Shown here: positions 53,984 through 63,446 of the stretch, in pieces
Layout: each line of letters begins with the position of its first letter
Numbering within the stretch: position 1 is the stretch's first letter
Source of the DNA: Acidobacteria bacterium Mor1
GTDB lineage: Bacteria > Acidobacteriota > Polarisedimenticolia > Polarisedimenticolales > Polarisedimenticolaceae
DNA: 64,000 nucleotides
Direction of reading: 5' to 3'
NCBI GenBank assembly: GCA_001664505.1
Contig: CP011806.1
Location: 4,347,327 to 4,411,326 of the forward strand
Notes under the pieces: generated by a model
The model's database searches: none
Seen by the model: only the letters and a program-made list of their open reading frames with translations
Told to the model about the DNA's origin: nothing
Program-made: the position numbers and the translations under genes

Positions 53984-54349
53984 ATGACAGCGACGACTCG
54001 CAAGACGAACCAGGGCACGATCGTAGAAGTTCGCGGGGCGCTCACCATCGGTGACGGTACCCTCGCCGTCGGCGATGCGATGGATCGCTTCATCGCCTCC
54101 TGCGACGACCGGATCCTGATCGATCTCTCCGAGGTGTCGGCGCTGGACTCCGCCGGCGTGCGGGTGCTGGTCCAGAGCGCGCTCCGTGCGCGGGACGCCG
54201 GCGTTCCCCTGGGGTTGGTTACCGGGGGCGGCCGGGTCCGCCGGGTGCTGGACACCCTGAACCTGCAGGCCTGCATTCCGACCTACGAGAACCTCGCCGC
54301 CGGGCTCGAGTGCCTGGCGACGGAACCGGTGCCCTGCGCAACCTGCTAG
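53984..54349 (+). CDS. STAS-domain anti-sigma-factor antagonist
   Basis: 121 residues. ATG 53984 has GGAGG eight bases upstream; the long frame that runs in from 52817 is unsupported. STAS pattern GTIVEVRGALTIGDG, ILIDLSEVSALDSAGVRVLV, with Ser56 of DSAG at the position phosphorylated in SpoIIAA-like proteins. Such proteins bind an anti-sigma factor or kinase when unphosphorylated. No partner kinase or anti-sigma is adjacent, but a sigma factor is at 3442-4215. Two terminal Cys (PCATC) are unusual. Confidence 0.9.
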   Translation: MTATTRKTNQGTIVEVRGALTIGDGTLAVGDAMDRFIASCDDRILIDLSEVSALDSAGVRVLVQSALRARDAGVPLGLVTGGGRVRRVLDTLNLQACIPTYENLAAGLECLATEPVPCATC

Positions 54350-54368
54350 GCAGTTGCCCGGGGCGCGT

Positions 54369-56396
54369 TCAGGGAGCGCAGCCGGCCGGCTGCCTGGGCG
54401 TGCCGTCGGAGGCCTGGCCCCAAGGCCCTGAACCGCCGCAACCCGCGTCGTTCCCCCGCACCAGATAAAAGAATCCGTCGCCGAGAGGAGGGGTGTCGGC
54501 ATCGTCGTACTGCGAGGCGCTCAACCCCTGGGCGATGCAGGCGCCGGAGCTCGAGCTCAACCCGGAGATCAGACCCCGGGCCACGTCGTAGGTCTCGGCG
54601 GTCGGCTGATCGCTCCAGTCGAGGGTCGTCGGGGCGCTGCCGCTGAGCGCCAGCGCCGGCACCTCCATCGGAGTTCCTTCGCCGCCGTTGAGCGGAGCGC
54701 AGTCGACGGTGTCCTCGACACCATCCCCATCGTCGTCGAGATCGCAGGCATCTCCGGCGCCGTCGGCGTCGAAGTCGAGCTGGTCCGGGTTGGGGGTGTC
54801 CCGGCAGTTGTCATCGCAACTCGCCGGTGTGTTCAAACAGAAGTTGTCCCCACGCACGCCGCTGCGGTCGCCGTCGTCGGCGATCAGGTCTTGGTCGACG
54901 TCCTGGAGGGCATCCAGGGTGTCGTTGACGCAGTCGTCGTTGATGCCTACGGGGAGGTCCGCCCAGTAGGCGACGGCGTTGAAGCGGGGCAGTACGTCCT
55001 CTTCGAAGGCCACGTCCCACAGGCTTCCATCGTGGCCGACCCCTACCGGACGCTTGTAGCAGTGGGCGGCTCCGGTGCTCTCCAGCGCGCAGGAGATGTC
55101 GTCGGACCACTCGACGGTGGCGGTGCCGTCGGCATCGCCGTGGGCCACGAAGATGTTTCCGCGGAAGGTTTCGTCGGTGGTGGACAGAGCCAGGTCCCTG
55201 CCATTGATCGTGCGCATGTGGGCCAGGTCGGTAGAGCCGATCGGGCCGACGGCGTCCTGAAGCGCGGCGCCGCCCGGGCAGCCACCGCCGAGATCGGGGA
55301 TCGCTTCCCAGTGGGAAGAGAGGCACTCGGGGAAGCCGGGGGGCGAAACCATACGCACGCTGTGCTGCCAGCCGGCCAGAGGAGCGACGAGAGAGAACTC
55401 CTCGGGGTGCCCCATGCCGACGCTCGCCGCGCCGAACCCACCCATGGAGAGGCCGGCGACCGCGCGTCGCTGCCGGGTCGCTTCGATGCTGAAGCGCGCT
55501 TCCACCTCGGCGGGCAGGTCGTAGGTGGCGTAGTCGCCGTACAGGAACTGGCCGTCGTAGCTGTTGGAGAAGAGCCGGTGCTCCTGGAAGAAGGGGAAGG
55601 GGCAGGGGCCGGAGTTCCCGTCGGGCATCACGGCGATCACCGGTTCGATGTCGCCGGCTTCGACCCGGGCGTTGATCACCGTCTCGGCGGTGTTGCGCCA
55701 GGAGTCCTCGCTACCGAAGCCGCCGTGAAGCAGATAGACCGCGGGGTAGAGCTGGGTCGGCGAATCGCCGTAGCCCGGCGGTAGATAGATGTTGTAGACC
55801 TCGGTGAAGCCGAGGGAGGGCGGAACGAAGTTTTCCTTGCGCACCTCGCCGACCAGGCCCGAAGCCAGGGTGCGGAAGGTGATCTCGAAGGGGTCCGCCG
55901 GCTCCTCGTCGGACACACGACGCGCCGCCGCAGCCGTCGGGCCGGCGCCGTCGAAGACCACCAGCCGGTAGAGCGAGTCCCGGTCCAGCGGGGCGTCGGG
56001 GGTGATCTTCAGCATCGGCGGATAGGCCCGGAGGTCCCACGCTGCGGTGGCGAAGACCGGCGCGCCGCCGATGGTGCCGGGGTCGCCGTCGTCGTCCTTC
56101 TCCAACCGTACCTGATTGGCGGCCACCGGATCGTTGACCGCCACTTCGATATCGGTGGAGCCCGCCTCGATGGAGACGCTGTCGACCGGGGTGAACACTC
56201 CGTCGCCGTCGGAGTCAAGCTCGATCGGCTCGCCGAAGTGGGCCGAAATCGGCACCCGAAAGGTCACCCGGTCATCGTTCCGCGGCACCGAGTCGCTGAC
56301 CAACTGGGCGGCCGAGACGGCACTGCATCCGAAGAGCAGGATGCAAAGGGTGAACGACAGGGCGGAACACCCGGGTTCCAGACTCGTGACTCGCAT
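54369..56396 (-). CDS. Exported esterase-D-like hydrolase with calcium motifs and the shared C-terminal module
   Basis: 675 residues from ATG 56396, with a signal peptide (FTLCILLFGCSAVSAA). Residues 30-180 are an Ig-like beta region; 190-480 is an esterase D/antigen-85 alpha/beta-hydrolase with YLLHGG (220s), nucleophile Ser317 in GLSMGG, Asp421 or 423 in HGDADG and His455 in GHDGSLW. Thrombospondin-3 motifs (NPDQLDFDADGAGDACD) follow, then the FN3-like module (579-675: TYDVARGLISGL, PLGDGFFYLVRGNDAGCG, SDGTPRQPAGCAP). Probably a surface or secreted carboxylesterase for polysaccharide- or plant-derived esters. Divergent from the FG-GAP gene. Confidence 0.94.
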   Translation of the reverse strand: MRVTSLEPGCSALSFTLCILLFGCSAVSAAQLVSDSVPRNDDRVTFRVPISAHFGEPIELDSDGDGVFTPVDSVSIEAGSTDIEVAVNDPVAANQVRLEKDDDGDPGTIGGAPVFATAAWDLRAYPPMLKITPDAPLDRDSLYRLVVFDGAGPTAAAARRVSDEEPADPFEITFRTLASGLVGEVRKENFVPPSLGFTEVYNIYLPPGYGDSPTQLYPAVYLLHGGFGSEDSWRNTAETVINARVEAGDIEPVIAVMPDGNSGPCPFPFFQEHRLFSNSYDGQFLYGDYATYDLPAEVEARFSIEATRQRRAVAGLSMGGFGAASVGMGHPEEFSLVAPLAGWQHSVRMVSPPGFPECLSSHWEAIPDLGGGCPGGAALQDAVGPIGSTDLAHMRTINGRDLALSTTDETFRGNIFVAHGDADGTATVEWSDDISCALESTGAAHCYKRPVGVGHDGSLWDVAFEEDVLPRFNAVAYWADLPVGINDDCVNDTLDALQDVDQDLIADDGDRSGVRGDNFCLNTPASCDDNCRDTPNPDQLDFDADGAGDACDLDDDGDGVEDTVDCAPLNGGEGTPMEVPALALSGSAPTTLDWSDQPTAETYDVARGLISGLSSSSGACIAQGLSASQYDDADTPPLGDGFFYLVRGNDAGCGGSGPWGQASDGTPRQPAGCAP

Positions 56397-56426
56397 GATT
56401 TCCCCCGAAAAACGCCGTCAAGGGGA

Positions 56427-56455
56427 ACTTTACGAGGCAATGGGCACAGCGGCAA
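56427..56455 (-). promoter_or_regulatory. Candidate sigma-70 promoter of the esterase gene
   Basis: On the minus strand TTGCCG (56455-56450), 17-base spacer, TAAAGT (56432-56427), 31 bases before the ATG at 56396. Confidence 0.45.
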
Positions 56456-56527
56456 GACAAAGCGGCGGCCGGCAGTGCCTCGAGCTGCAAGCTTGCGCAA
56501 TTCACGGCTCGTTGCCGGGGAAGGGCG

Positions 56528-56533
56528 TATACT
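56528..56533 (+). promoter_or_regulatory. Candidate -10 element (GCGTATACT) of the FG-GAP gene
   Basis: TATACT in GGCGTATACT, 48 bases before the ATG at 56582; the ribosome site GGAGGAGGGG lies in between. The palindrome GCAAGCTTGC (56487-56496) is just upstream. Confidence 0.45.
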
Positions 56534-56581
56534 GCGAGCAAAATCACCATCTCGCCAGATAGCCGCCTGGAGGAGGGGCAC

Positions 56582-58441
56582 ATGCAACGCACCCGATGGA
56601 CGTTCGGCTGGCTTCTCATGCTCGTTCTAGCTTGCCCTGCCGCAGCGGCGACCTACTCGGCGCCTGTTCCGGCGTTGGAGGGCTTTTATCCCACCAATCT
56701 CGGTGGCAATTCCTACAAGGAAGGGCCGGTGGACTTCGGCGACGAGTTCACGGTGCTCTCGCGGGCGTGGCTACGGGTTTCCGGAGTTGTGGGCAGCGGC
56801 CAGACCTCGGACATCCAGTTTCAGGTCAACTTCGCAGGATTCACCGGCGAGTTGATCCTCGTAGAGGATCTGACGACCTTCGAAGTCGACCTCGAGATCC
56901 CTGTGCCCCTCTCGTTCCGCGACGGCACGGAGCAGGTCGGACTGACGGTGATTCCGTTGGTTTGCTGCGACATCCCGGCGGAAGTGACCTCGGCGACGGT
57001 CTGGGTCGAATCGCAGTTGGTGCCCGGAGCGCTACTGGATCGAATGATCATCAGCCAAACCGAAGGTGGTTTCGGCGGGACCCTCGACGACGGCGATGGC
57101 TTCGGCTCCTCCACCGCGTGGTTGGGGGACCTGGACGGCGACGGCTTCGAAGATCTTGCCGCCGGGGCGTATCGGGATGACGACGGCGCCAACGCCGCCG
57201 GTGCGGTATGGGTGCTGTTTCTCAATGAAGATCTGACGGTCAGGAGGGAACAGAAGATCAGCATGCTTTCCGGTGGTTTCGGCGGCACCCTGGCGGAGGG
57301 GGATCTGATGGGGCTGCACATGGATGATCTGGGAGACATCGATGGCAACGGCACCCACGATCTGGCGGTCTCCACGTACTACGAGCCCAACGGTTCCGTC
57401 TGGATCCTTCGACTGAATCCCGATGGGTCGGTTCTGGGTGAGCAGCGAGTCGGGCCGGGCGAAGGGGGCTTCACCGGTGAGATCGGCAGCCAGGATTTGT
57501 TCACCTACAGCATCGCCGCCCCTGGCGATGTCGACGGAGACGGAGTGCCGGACCTGGCTGTCGGCGCCCCACTCAGTCTGGACGCGAGTTCCAACGAGGC
57601 CGGCGCAGTCTGGATCTTGTTCCTCAACGCCGACGGCACGGTCAAGGGACACTACAAGATCACCCCGGATGAGCCGGCTTTTGCCGGCGCGATGCCCGCC
57701 GCTGCCCAGATGGGGATTTCGGTGATCTCCGGTGAAGACTTCGACGATGATGGTCGGGAGGAACTGGTCATCTCCGGTGGAATCGATACCTGGATCCTCT
57801 ACCTCGACACCGATGGAAGCGTACTGAACCACGAGCGGATGCTCGGCTCCAGCTGGCCGTGGATGGCGCCTGGGGATGTCAACGGAGACGGAATCCCGGA
57901 TGTCTATGCCGGCGGACGTTTCCGCTATCGCAATGGAGACGGGACCTACCAGGACGGCGCGGAGCTATCCAGGTTCCGCAATGGCTGGGGCTTCGCCGGT
58001 GGAATCGCCCGACCCCGGAACATCGAGTCCGGCGATGGCTGCAGCTTCTTGATCGCCACGGGAGGCGCAGTCGATACCCTGGGTGGATCCGTCGCGTTCT
58101 CCCGCCTCGACGGTTCCGGGTCCGTTGAAGTGCTCGTCGCTCGCGATCGGGTCGACTGGTGCACGACCCCCAGGGCTACCGGCTACGACCTGATCCGCGG
58201 TGATCTCGACGCGCTGCGTTCGACCGGCGGCGACTATTCGGTTGCGACGAGCGAATGTCTCGCCGACGATTCTCTCGCCGGGGGCGTTGCGTATCCCGAC
58301 GCTCCACCTCCGGGCAGCGGCTACTTTTTCTTCGCCCGCAGGGGGACCCGGGACGGCGCGGGCTCCTATGATGGTCCGGGTCCAGGGCAGATCGCGCCGC
58401 GGGACGGCGGGATTGCGGCATCGGGCAGCGGCTGTCCCTAG
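56582..58441 (+). CDS. Exported FG-GAP (integrin-alpha-like) propeller with the shared C-terminal module
   Basis: 619 residues from ATG 56582 (GGAGGAGGGG upstream); signal peptide ending PAAAA. Residues 24-145 are a beta-sandwich. FG-GAP repeats follow (150-480), each with an EGGFGGTL lead and a calcium loop such as DLDGDGFEDLA, DIDGNGTHDLA, DVDGDGVPDLA and DVNGDGIPDVY, so a calcium-bound seven-blade propeller is expected. The module is at 515-619 (YDLIRGDLDALRSTGGDY, CLADDSLAGG, PPGSGYFFFARRGT, final GSGCP). Probably a surface adhesin. Confidence 0.94.
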   Translation: MQRTRWTFGWLLMLVLACPAAAATYSAPVPALEGFYPTNLGGNSYKEGPVDFGDEFTVLSRAWLRVSGVVGSGQTSDIQFQVNFAGFTGELILVEDLTTFEVDLEIPVPLSFRDGTEQVGLTVIPLVCCDIPAEVTSATVWVESQLVPGALLDRMIISQTEGGFGGTLDDGDGFGSSTAWLGDLDGDGFEDLAAGAYRDDDGANAAGAVWVLFLNEDLTVRREQKISMLSGGFGGTLAEGDLMGLHMDDLGDIDGNGTHDLAVSTYYEPNGSVWILRLNPDGSVLGEQRVGPGEGGFTGEIGSQDLFTYSIAAPGDVDGDGVPDLAVGAPLSLDASSNEAGAVWILFLNADGTVKGHYKITPDEPAFAGAMPAAAQMGISVISGEDFDDDGREELVISGGIDTWILYLDTDGSVLNHERMLGSSWPWMAPGDVNGDGIPDVYAGGRFRYRNGDGTYQDGAELSRFRNGWGFAGGIARPRNIESGDGCSFLIATGGAVDTLGGSVAFSRLDGSGSVEVLVARDRVDWCTTPRATGYDLIRGDLDALRSTGGDYSVATSECLADDSLAGGVAYPDAPPPGSGYFFFARRGTRDGAGSYDGPGPGQIAPRDGGIAASGSGCP

Positions 58442-58462
58442 TTCATCCGCCGGTCCTCCGCG

Positions 58463-58555
58463 AACGGGTGCGCTACTGTCGGTCACTACCCGATGCTCGA
58501 AGCTCCCGACCGCTGGAGCGAAGCATTGCTCGGGCTGATCGCCTCCATCGGCTAG
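58463..58555 (+). pseudogene. C-terminal remnant of an alpha/beta hydrolase
   Basis: In one frame the last 24 codons before the TAG at 58555 read GHYPMLEAPDRWSEALLG, then LIASIG and stop. This is the characteristic end of alpha/beta-hydrolase-fold proteins, containing the catalytic His of the GH(Y/W)PMLE motif. Upstream codons have no homology and the FG-GAP gene ends at 58441, so the rest of the hydrolase is gone. The terminator-like hairpin 14 bases later could be what is left of its own transcript end. Confidence 0.55.
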
Positions 58556-58568
58556 TCACCCCCATATC

Positions 58569-58594
58569 GCCCGCGGGTCCTCCTTCGCGGGGGC
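58569..58594 (+). terminator. GC-rich hairpin after the hydrolase remnant
   Basis: GCCCGCG, ten-base loop, CGCGGGGGC. It would serve either the FG-GAP gene or the vanished hydrolase. Confidence 0.4.
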
Positions 58595-58669
58595 AATCCT
58601 CCGTCCGCCGGACTCCTGTTCCATACACGACTCCATCTCAAATCGGTTCGTGATGGCCAAGGAGGATTC

Positions 58670-61486
58670 ATGCGTTACCGGCTCGAACGTCAGCGTTCCT
58701 CAACGTTGCTTCTCATCACCTGCATGTTGCTCTGTGCATGGCTCGGCGCGTCCGCCGTCCAGGCTCAGCCCGCGATGCCGACGGCAGTCGCCTCGCAGCC
58801 GTACTCCCAGCTCTTCCCGCTGTGCAACCTGACCGGCGGCGGCGTTCCCGGCGATATCACCATCCCCGACGACGGCACGATCTATCAGATCAGCAGCACG
58901 ACGACCTGTGGCCTGATTCGGGTCGAGGGGGTGCTCGAATGCGCGCCGGGGGTGACCGCCACCCTCAACGCCGACGGCATTCTGGTGACCGGCCCCAACG
59001 CCCGGCTCCAGTGCGGCTCTCCGTCCAATCGGTTTGACGGCAAGCTGATCTTCAATATCCGCAACGATCGCAGCTTCCCGGGCATGTCCGGGAACGAGCG
59101 CATGATCATGGCGATGAACGGGGGCACGATCTCGCTTCATGGTGGGATCCGCAAGGCCCGCATTACCCGCCTCAACGCCGACGCTCAGAAAAACTCCTCC
59201 AGTTTCAGCGTGCTGAGCGCGGGGAGCTGGCAAGACAAGGACCCGGTGCTGCTGACCACCACGAGCACCTATCCGGACCAGAACGAGCTCCACACCCTTT
59301 CCGGGGATTGCGTGGGCAACGCCTGCAGCACCAACAATCCGCTGCAGTACTTCCACTACGGCGACGGAACCCAGACCTATCTGGGAGCGGGCACCAACGG
59401 CCAGGATCTGACCGTCGACATGCGCGGCTATGCCGCCAACCTCCGGCGCAATATCCGCATCCGCGGTGCCAACGACGGTTTCTGGCAGAACCAGATGAAG
59501 GGCGCCCACGTCATGGCGATGGCGGGCACCGAGATCTACATCGACGGCGTGGAGTTCAACCGGGTCGGGCAGCTCGGCATTCTCGGCCGCTACCCGTTCC
59601 ACTGGCACCACGCCGGAAACGTCAACGGCCAGTACGTGCGCAACTCCTCGATCCGCAACTCGGGCAGCCGCTGTATCGCGCTGCACAACACTCACAAGGC
59701 CAAGGTGACCAACAACGTCTGCTACAACGTCCAGGGGCACGCGATCTTCCTCGAGGAGGGCAACGAGGTCGAGAACGTCATCACCGACAACCTGATCGTC
59801 AACGTCAACGAGCCTCCGGCGGGGCAGAACCTGCTGCAGTCGGATATCGACGTTCAGCTCTCCCGCTGGCGTGGTTCCGCAGGGATCTGGATCAGCAACC
59901 CGGACAACACCATCGACGACAACGTGGTGGTCGATGCCGGCACCGGCTACTGGCACGCCTACGTGCACAATCTGTTCTGCTACGACGATCCCGCCGATCA
60001 GCAGGGGACCGCCAACCCGGATTACGGGAAGTACTGCAACTGGATCCCGCGACAGAATCCGGGACAGTCCAACGTCAACCCGGTGCGCACCCGCACCCTG
60101 TCCTACGCCGACAACGTCGCCTACTCTTGCCGCATCGGCCACACCTGGGACGGAGCGCCGGATGGCGCGCAGACTCCCGGTTCGACCAACCCCTTCGACC
60201 GGGATCTGATCGTCACCGGCTACGCCCCGAGAGACGATCAAGGGGCTCTGACCCAGGAACTGTTCGAAGGAATGCACGCTTACAAGTCCGGCAAGACCGC
60301 GATCTACTACCGCGGCCTGGCCAGTACGGCGCTGATTCAGAACGCCGTGGTAGCCGAGGCGCCCATGGGCTGGTTCGGCACCGGGCAGCAGGATTTCTGG
60401 GATTCGCTGTTCGTCGGTATCAGCGCCAACTTCGACGGCACGGTAGGCGGCGAGGACTTTCATTACCACGCCGATACGAGTTTCCCGTTGTGGGATCGCC
60501 ACGGGAACGGCCAGCTGATGGCGGCGGTCGGCCTCTACGACGGCCCCAACCACTTCAAGAACGTGACCTACGACTATCCGGTCGGGCCGATGTTCCTCGA
60601 TGACGGCGACGGCAACAAGGAGGTCACGCCGACCCCCTTCCGTATCTTCGGCCGCGCCCATTTCGCCAACCACGTGGTCGAGCAGCTCCACTTCACCCAG
60701 AACCCGTACCGCCGGATCAACCTCGACGCTCAGGCCTTCCCGATCAACTGGAAGGATGTCGAGGCTTCGGAGTCGGTCTTCGACGCCGACGGATCGCTGT
60801 TCGGGAACTCCGGCTTCATCCGCTCGGACATTCCCTTCGTCGACACCCCGGGGGACTGCATGGTCGGGGCCAACGTGGCGCCGAACTCGACGGTCTTGAT
60901 TTGCAAGAGCAAGACCATGTCGGTCAAGTTCCAGATGGATCAGGACCTGACCATCGGCAACCTGACGCCCGACTTCCAGAAGTTCAGGGCTACGCGCCTG
61001 GATACCGACGAGTGGGTTGAGGGGAACGGCAACGTGCTGTTCGACAAGTTCCAGACCCACATCAACGCGGCGTTGGACGTGACTTACGAGGTGTCGGACC
61101 TCAACTTCAAGTCCGGCGGCGTGGCGCCCTATCCCGACGGGCACTCGGGCAACCTGGTCTGGATCGAGAGCTTCAACGTGGGTGACTGGTCCCCGGTGAT
61201 TCTGATCGACGGTGCGTCCGCCACGAACCTGGCGTCCAGTTGTGCGACGCCGGCGGACTACCGGCTGGCGATGTGGCCCGGCTGGTCGGGCCAGATCCAC
61301 GAGGCGACCAGCAGCGGCGAGATCCGCAGTTTCAACAACCCGAACTTCGCCGGGGCGTTCTTCCGGGTGCCCAACGGATCCCTGGCCCTCAAGCTCAAGG
61401 GCACGGCGACATTGCCCGGCAACATGGATCCGGCGGTGTTCCACACCGGCCATACCAAATTCGATCTGATCTGCGACACGCCGTAG
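58670..61486 (+). CDS. Exported G8/CEMIP-like parallel beta-helix protein
   Basis: 938 residues from ATG 58670 (AAGGAGG upstream), with a signal peptide (LLLITCMLLCAWLGASA). A G8-like N-terminal part (GTIYQISSTTTCGLIRVEG, LNADGILVTG) leads into a right-handed beta-helix. The core LGRYPFHWHHAGNVNGQYV, then SSIRNSGSRCIALHNTHKAKV and GHAIFLEEGNE matches the conserved block of animal CEMIP/TMEM2 and related G8 proteins, with the His pair (HWHH) and the acidic EEGNE kept. CEMIP and TMEM2 are linked to hyaluronan breakdown; polysaccharide binding or cleavage is a reasonable guess here. No C-terminal FN3-like module: it ends FDLICDTP. Single gene, terminated at 61514. Confidence 0.88.
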   Translation: MRYRLERQRSSTLLLITCMLLCAWLGASAVQAQPAMPTAVASQPYSQLFPLCNLTGGGVPGDITIPDDGTIYQISSTTTCGLIRVEGVLECAPGVTATLNADGILVTGPNARLQCGSPSNRFDGKLIFNIRNDRSFPGMSGNERMIMAMNGGTISLHGGIRKARITRLNADAQKNSSSFSVLSAGSWQDKDPVLLTTTSTYPDQNELHTLSGDCVGNACSTNNPLQYFHYGDGTQTYLGAGTNGQDLTVDMRGYAANLRRNIRIRGANDGFWQNQMKGAHVMAMAGTEIYIDGVEFNRVGQLGILGRYPFHWHHAGNVNGQYVRNSSIRNSGSRCIALHNTHKAKVTNNVCYNVQGHAIFLEEGNEVENVITDNLIVNVNEPPAGQNLLQSDIDVQLSRWRGSAGIWISNPDNTIDDNVVVDAGTGYWHAYVHNLFCYDDPADQQGTANPDYGKYCNWIPRQNPGQSNVNPVRTRTLSYADNVAYSCRIGHTWDGAPDGAQTPGSTNPFDRDLIVTGYAPRDDQGALTQELFEGMHAYKSGKTAIYYRGLASTALIQNAVVAEAPMGWFGTGQQDFWDSLFVGISANFDGTVGGEDFHYHADTSFPLWDRHGNGQLMAAVGLYDGPNHFKNVTYDYPVGPMFLDDGDGNKEVTPTPFRIFGRAHFANHVVEQLHFTQNPYRRINLDAQAFPINWKDVEASESVFDADGSLFGNSGFIRSDIPFVDTPGDCMVGANVAPNSTVLICKSKTMSVKFQMDQDLTIGNLTPDFQKFRATRLDTDEWVEGNGNVLFDKFQTHINAALDVTYEVSDLNFKSGGVAPYPDGHSGNLVWIESFNVGDWSPVILIDGASATNLASSCATPADYRLAMWPGWSGQIHEATSSGEIRSFNNPNFAGAFFRVPNGSLALKLKGTATLPGNMDPAVFHTGHTKFDLICDTP

Positions 61487-61513
61487 CGTTTTCCCGAGCA
61501 AACTGACCGGCAA

Positions 61514-61540
61514 GGGGGCGGGGGAGATTCCTCCGCCCCC
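61514..61540 (+). terminator. Strong hairpin after the CEMIP-like gene
   Basis: GGGGGCGG and CCGCCCCC pair across an 11-base interior, 28 bases beyond the stop. No U-run. Confidence 0.55.
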
Positions 61541-61650
61541 GAACCCGAATCCTCCCTGCGGCACCGGCGGCGCGCCTCGTAACCTTCCCCCGCGTAGTCG
61601 TCTGACCCTCCTCGAAGCCGCCCATCGGCGTCCAATCTGGAGGGTTCGAG

Positions 61651-63429
61651 ATGAAGCACCGCACAGGCCCGTGGAAGATCATCGGCTCCTGTCTACTCCT
61701 GTTGGGAGGGCTGCTGCCCGCCCTGGCTCAGCCTGAAGCGGTCCGTGTAGCGGACGTTAACCCCGGAGCAGGGCACTCCAATCCGATTCCAATGGCCTGG
61801 ACCGCCGGCACGTTGTTCTTTGCGGCTGATGACGGCGTTCACGGCGTCGAACTCTGGCGCACCGACGGCACCGACGCGGGGACCTACCTGGTGAGAGATA
61901 TTCATCCGGGGCCCGAGGGCTCGATCCGCCTGTCGGCGTTCGTGGATCGACCGCGCACCGTCGAGGCCATCGAGGGAGTCCTCTACTTCCTGGCGGACGA
62001 CGGGGTGCACGGTTTCGAGCTGTGGAGAAGCGATGGAACCGAGGCGGGCACGACGCTGGTCGCAGACCTGCGTCCAGGCGCACAGGGGGCCGAGATCGAC
62101 TACCTGGTCAGCATGGCCGGGGACCTCTACTTCGCCGCAACCGACGCGAACTTCAATCGGGAGATCTGGAGGTCCGACGGCACGGCGGCGGGCACCCGGG
62201 TCCTGGCCGACCTTCACGCCCGCTCCGAGTCCGGGCCCTACTACCTGACCGATGTCGGCGACCGGCTCTACTTCTTCGCCTTTGCCGACGCGGGCACCGG
62301 GCTCTGGTCCAGCGACGGCAGCGCCGAGGGAACGGCGCTGGTCGCCGAGGCCGACCTCGCGCAGCCGAACCGGGAATCCAGGTTTGCGCGGCTCGGTGAT
62401 CGACTGATTCTCAGCGTCCGCACCCGAACCGACGGGAGGGCGACCGGGGCGCTCTGGGCCTACGACACCGCCGCGGCGGAGATCGATGTCCTGCGCAATT
62501 TCGAAACGCCGCCGAACACGATGACGACTACCGGCGGGCAGGTGTTCTTCGGAGCCGCAAGCGAGGCCACGCAGGGTATCGCGATGGAACTCTGGGCAAC
62601 CGACGGCACGCCCGCGGGGACGCTGCGCCTGACCGGCCTGAACTCGGGCGGCGGGGAGTTCTACACCGGCGAGGGTGCCGCCTCCGGCGACCGCTTCTTC
62701 TTCGTGGCCAACGACTACAACGCTCCGCCGCCGGCGCCCCAAGGGAGCAACCAGGAGCTGTGGGTTTCCGACGGGACGCCCGACGGGACCACGCTCGTGC
62801 AGGACCTGTTCCCCGCCGCCCAGTCGAGCCCGCGGGAGCTGACCGCTTCGAATGGGGCGGTCTACTTCGCGGCCATCACGTGCGCCACGACCTTCTGTGA
62901 CGATCCTGACGCCCGGGCACCGCTGTGGCTCAGCGACGGGAGTTCAGCCGGAACGGTGGAGTTGGACATGTACCCCGACTCAGGCCCGAACTTCCTCCTG
63001 GACGCGGATGGAGTGCTCTACTTCGAGTCCTTCGAGCCGGGCACGGGATCGGAGCTCTACAAGGTGGTGAACTCCGATGCCGAGCGCCGGGTCGAGATCG
63101 ATATCAAGCCGGCAACCAACAGCAACTGTCTCCATATCGACGGCAAGGGTGCGGTGCCGGTTGCCGTGCTGGGCGCTACCGACCTGGATGTGGCGGCGAT
63201 CGATATTCATAGCCTGCGGTTCGAGGGCCTGAAGGTCGGGACGACCAGGTCCGGCCGGCTGCAGTGCCGCAAGAAGTTCGTCAACGGCGACGGGTTGCTC
63301 GATCTGGCCTGTTTCTACGAGGACGACCTGGAGCGTTGGACCGGCGCCGAGCCCGAGGGCCGCCTGGCCGGCCGGCTCTCCGACGGCACCCAGTTCCGGG
63401 GCAGCGACCGGCTCTGCCTGGTCGACTAG
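61651..63429 (+). CDS. Exported ELW-x-x-DGT repeat propeller
   Basis: 592 residues from ATG 61651 (GGAGGG upstream); signal peptide IIGSCLLLLGGLLPALA. Residues 30-470 are about eight repeats with a strict ELWRTDGTxAGT signature, each preceded by a LYFAADDG-like strand, as in known ELWxxDGT propellers. Residues 475-592 are a separate beta domain (VEIDIKPATNSNCLHIDGKG, VPVAVLGATDLDVAAID) common at the ends of bacterial surface proteins; it is not the FN3-like module. Function unknown; likely surface-displayed. Confidence 0.88.
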   Translation: MKHRTGPWKIIGSCLLLLGGLLPALAQPEAVRVADVNPGAGHSNPIPMAWTAGTLFFAADDGVHGVELWRTDGTDAGTYLVRDIHPGPEGSIRLSAFVDRPRTVEAIEGVLYFLADDGVHGFELWRSDGTEAGTTLVADLRPGAQGAEIDYLVSMAGDLYFAATDANFNREIWRSDGTAAGTRVLADLHARSESGPYYLTDVGDRLYFFAFADAGTGLWSSDGSAEGTALVAEADLAQPNRESRFARLGDRLILSVRTRTDGRATGALWAYDTAAAEIDVLRNFETPPNTMTTTGGQVFFGAASEATQGIAMELWATDGTPAGTLRLTGLNSGGGEFYTGEGAASGDRFFFVANDYNAPPPAPQGSNQELWVSDGTPDGTTLVQDLFPAAQSSPRELTASNGAVYFAAITCATTFCDDPDARAPLWLSDGSSAGTVELDMYPDSGPNFLLDADGVLYFESFEPGTGSELYKVVNSDAERRVEIDIKPATNSNCLHIDGKGAVPVAVLGATDLDVAAIDIHSLRFEGLKVGTTRSGRLQCRKKFVNGDGLLDLACFYEDDLERWTGAEPEGRLAGRLSDGTQFRGSDRLCLVD

Positions 63430-63446
63430 TCCGGTCCGGGCGGAGC

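Noticed and set aside
58700-61564. A 954-codon frame on the minus strand opposite the CEMIP-like gene
   Set aside because: Valine- and Arg-rich without any motif; the plus-strand gene has strong homology and a ribosome site.
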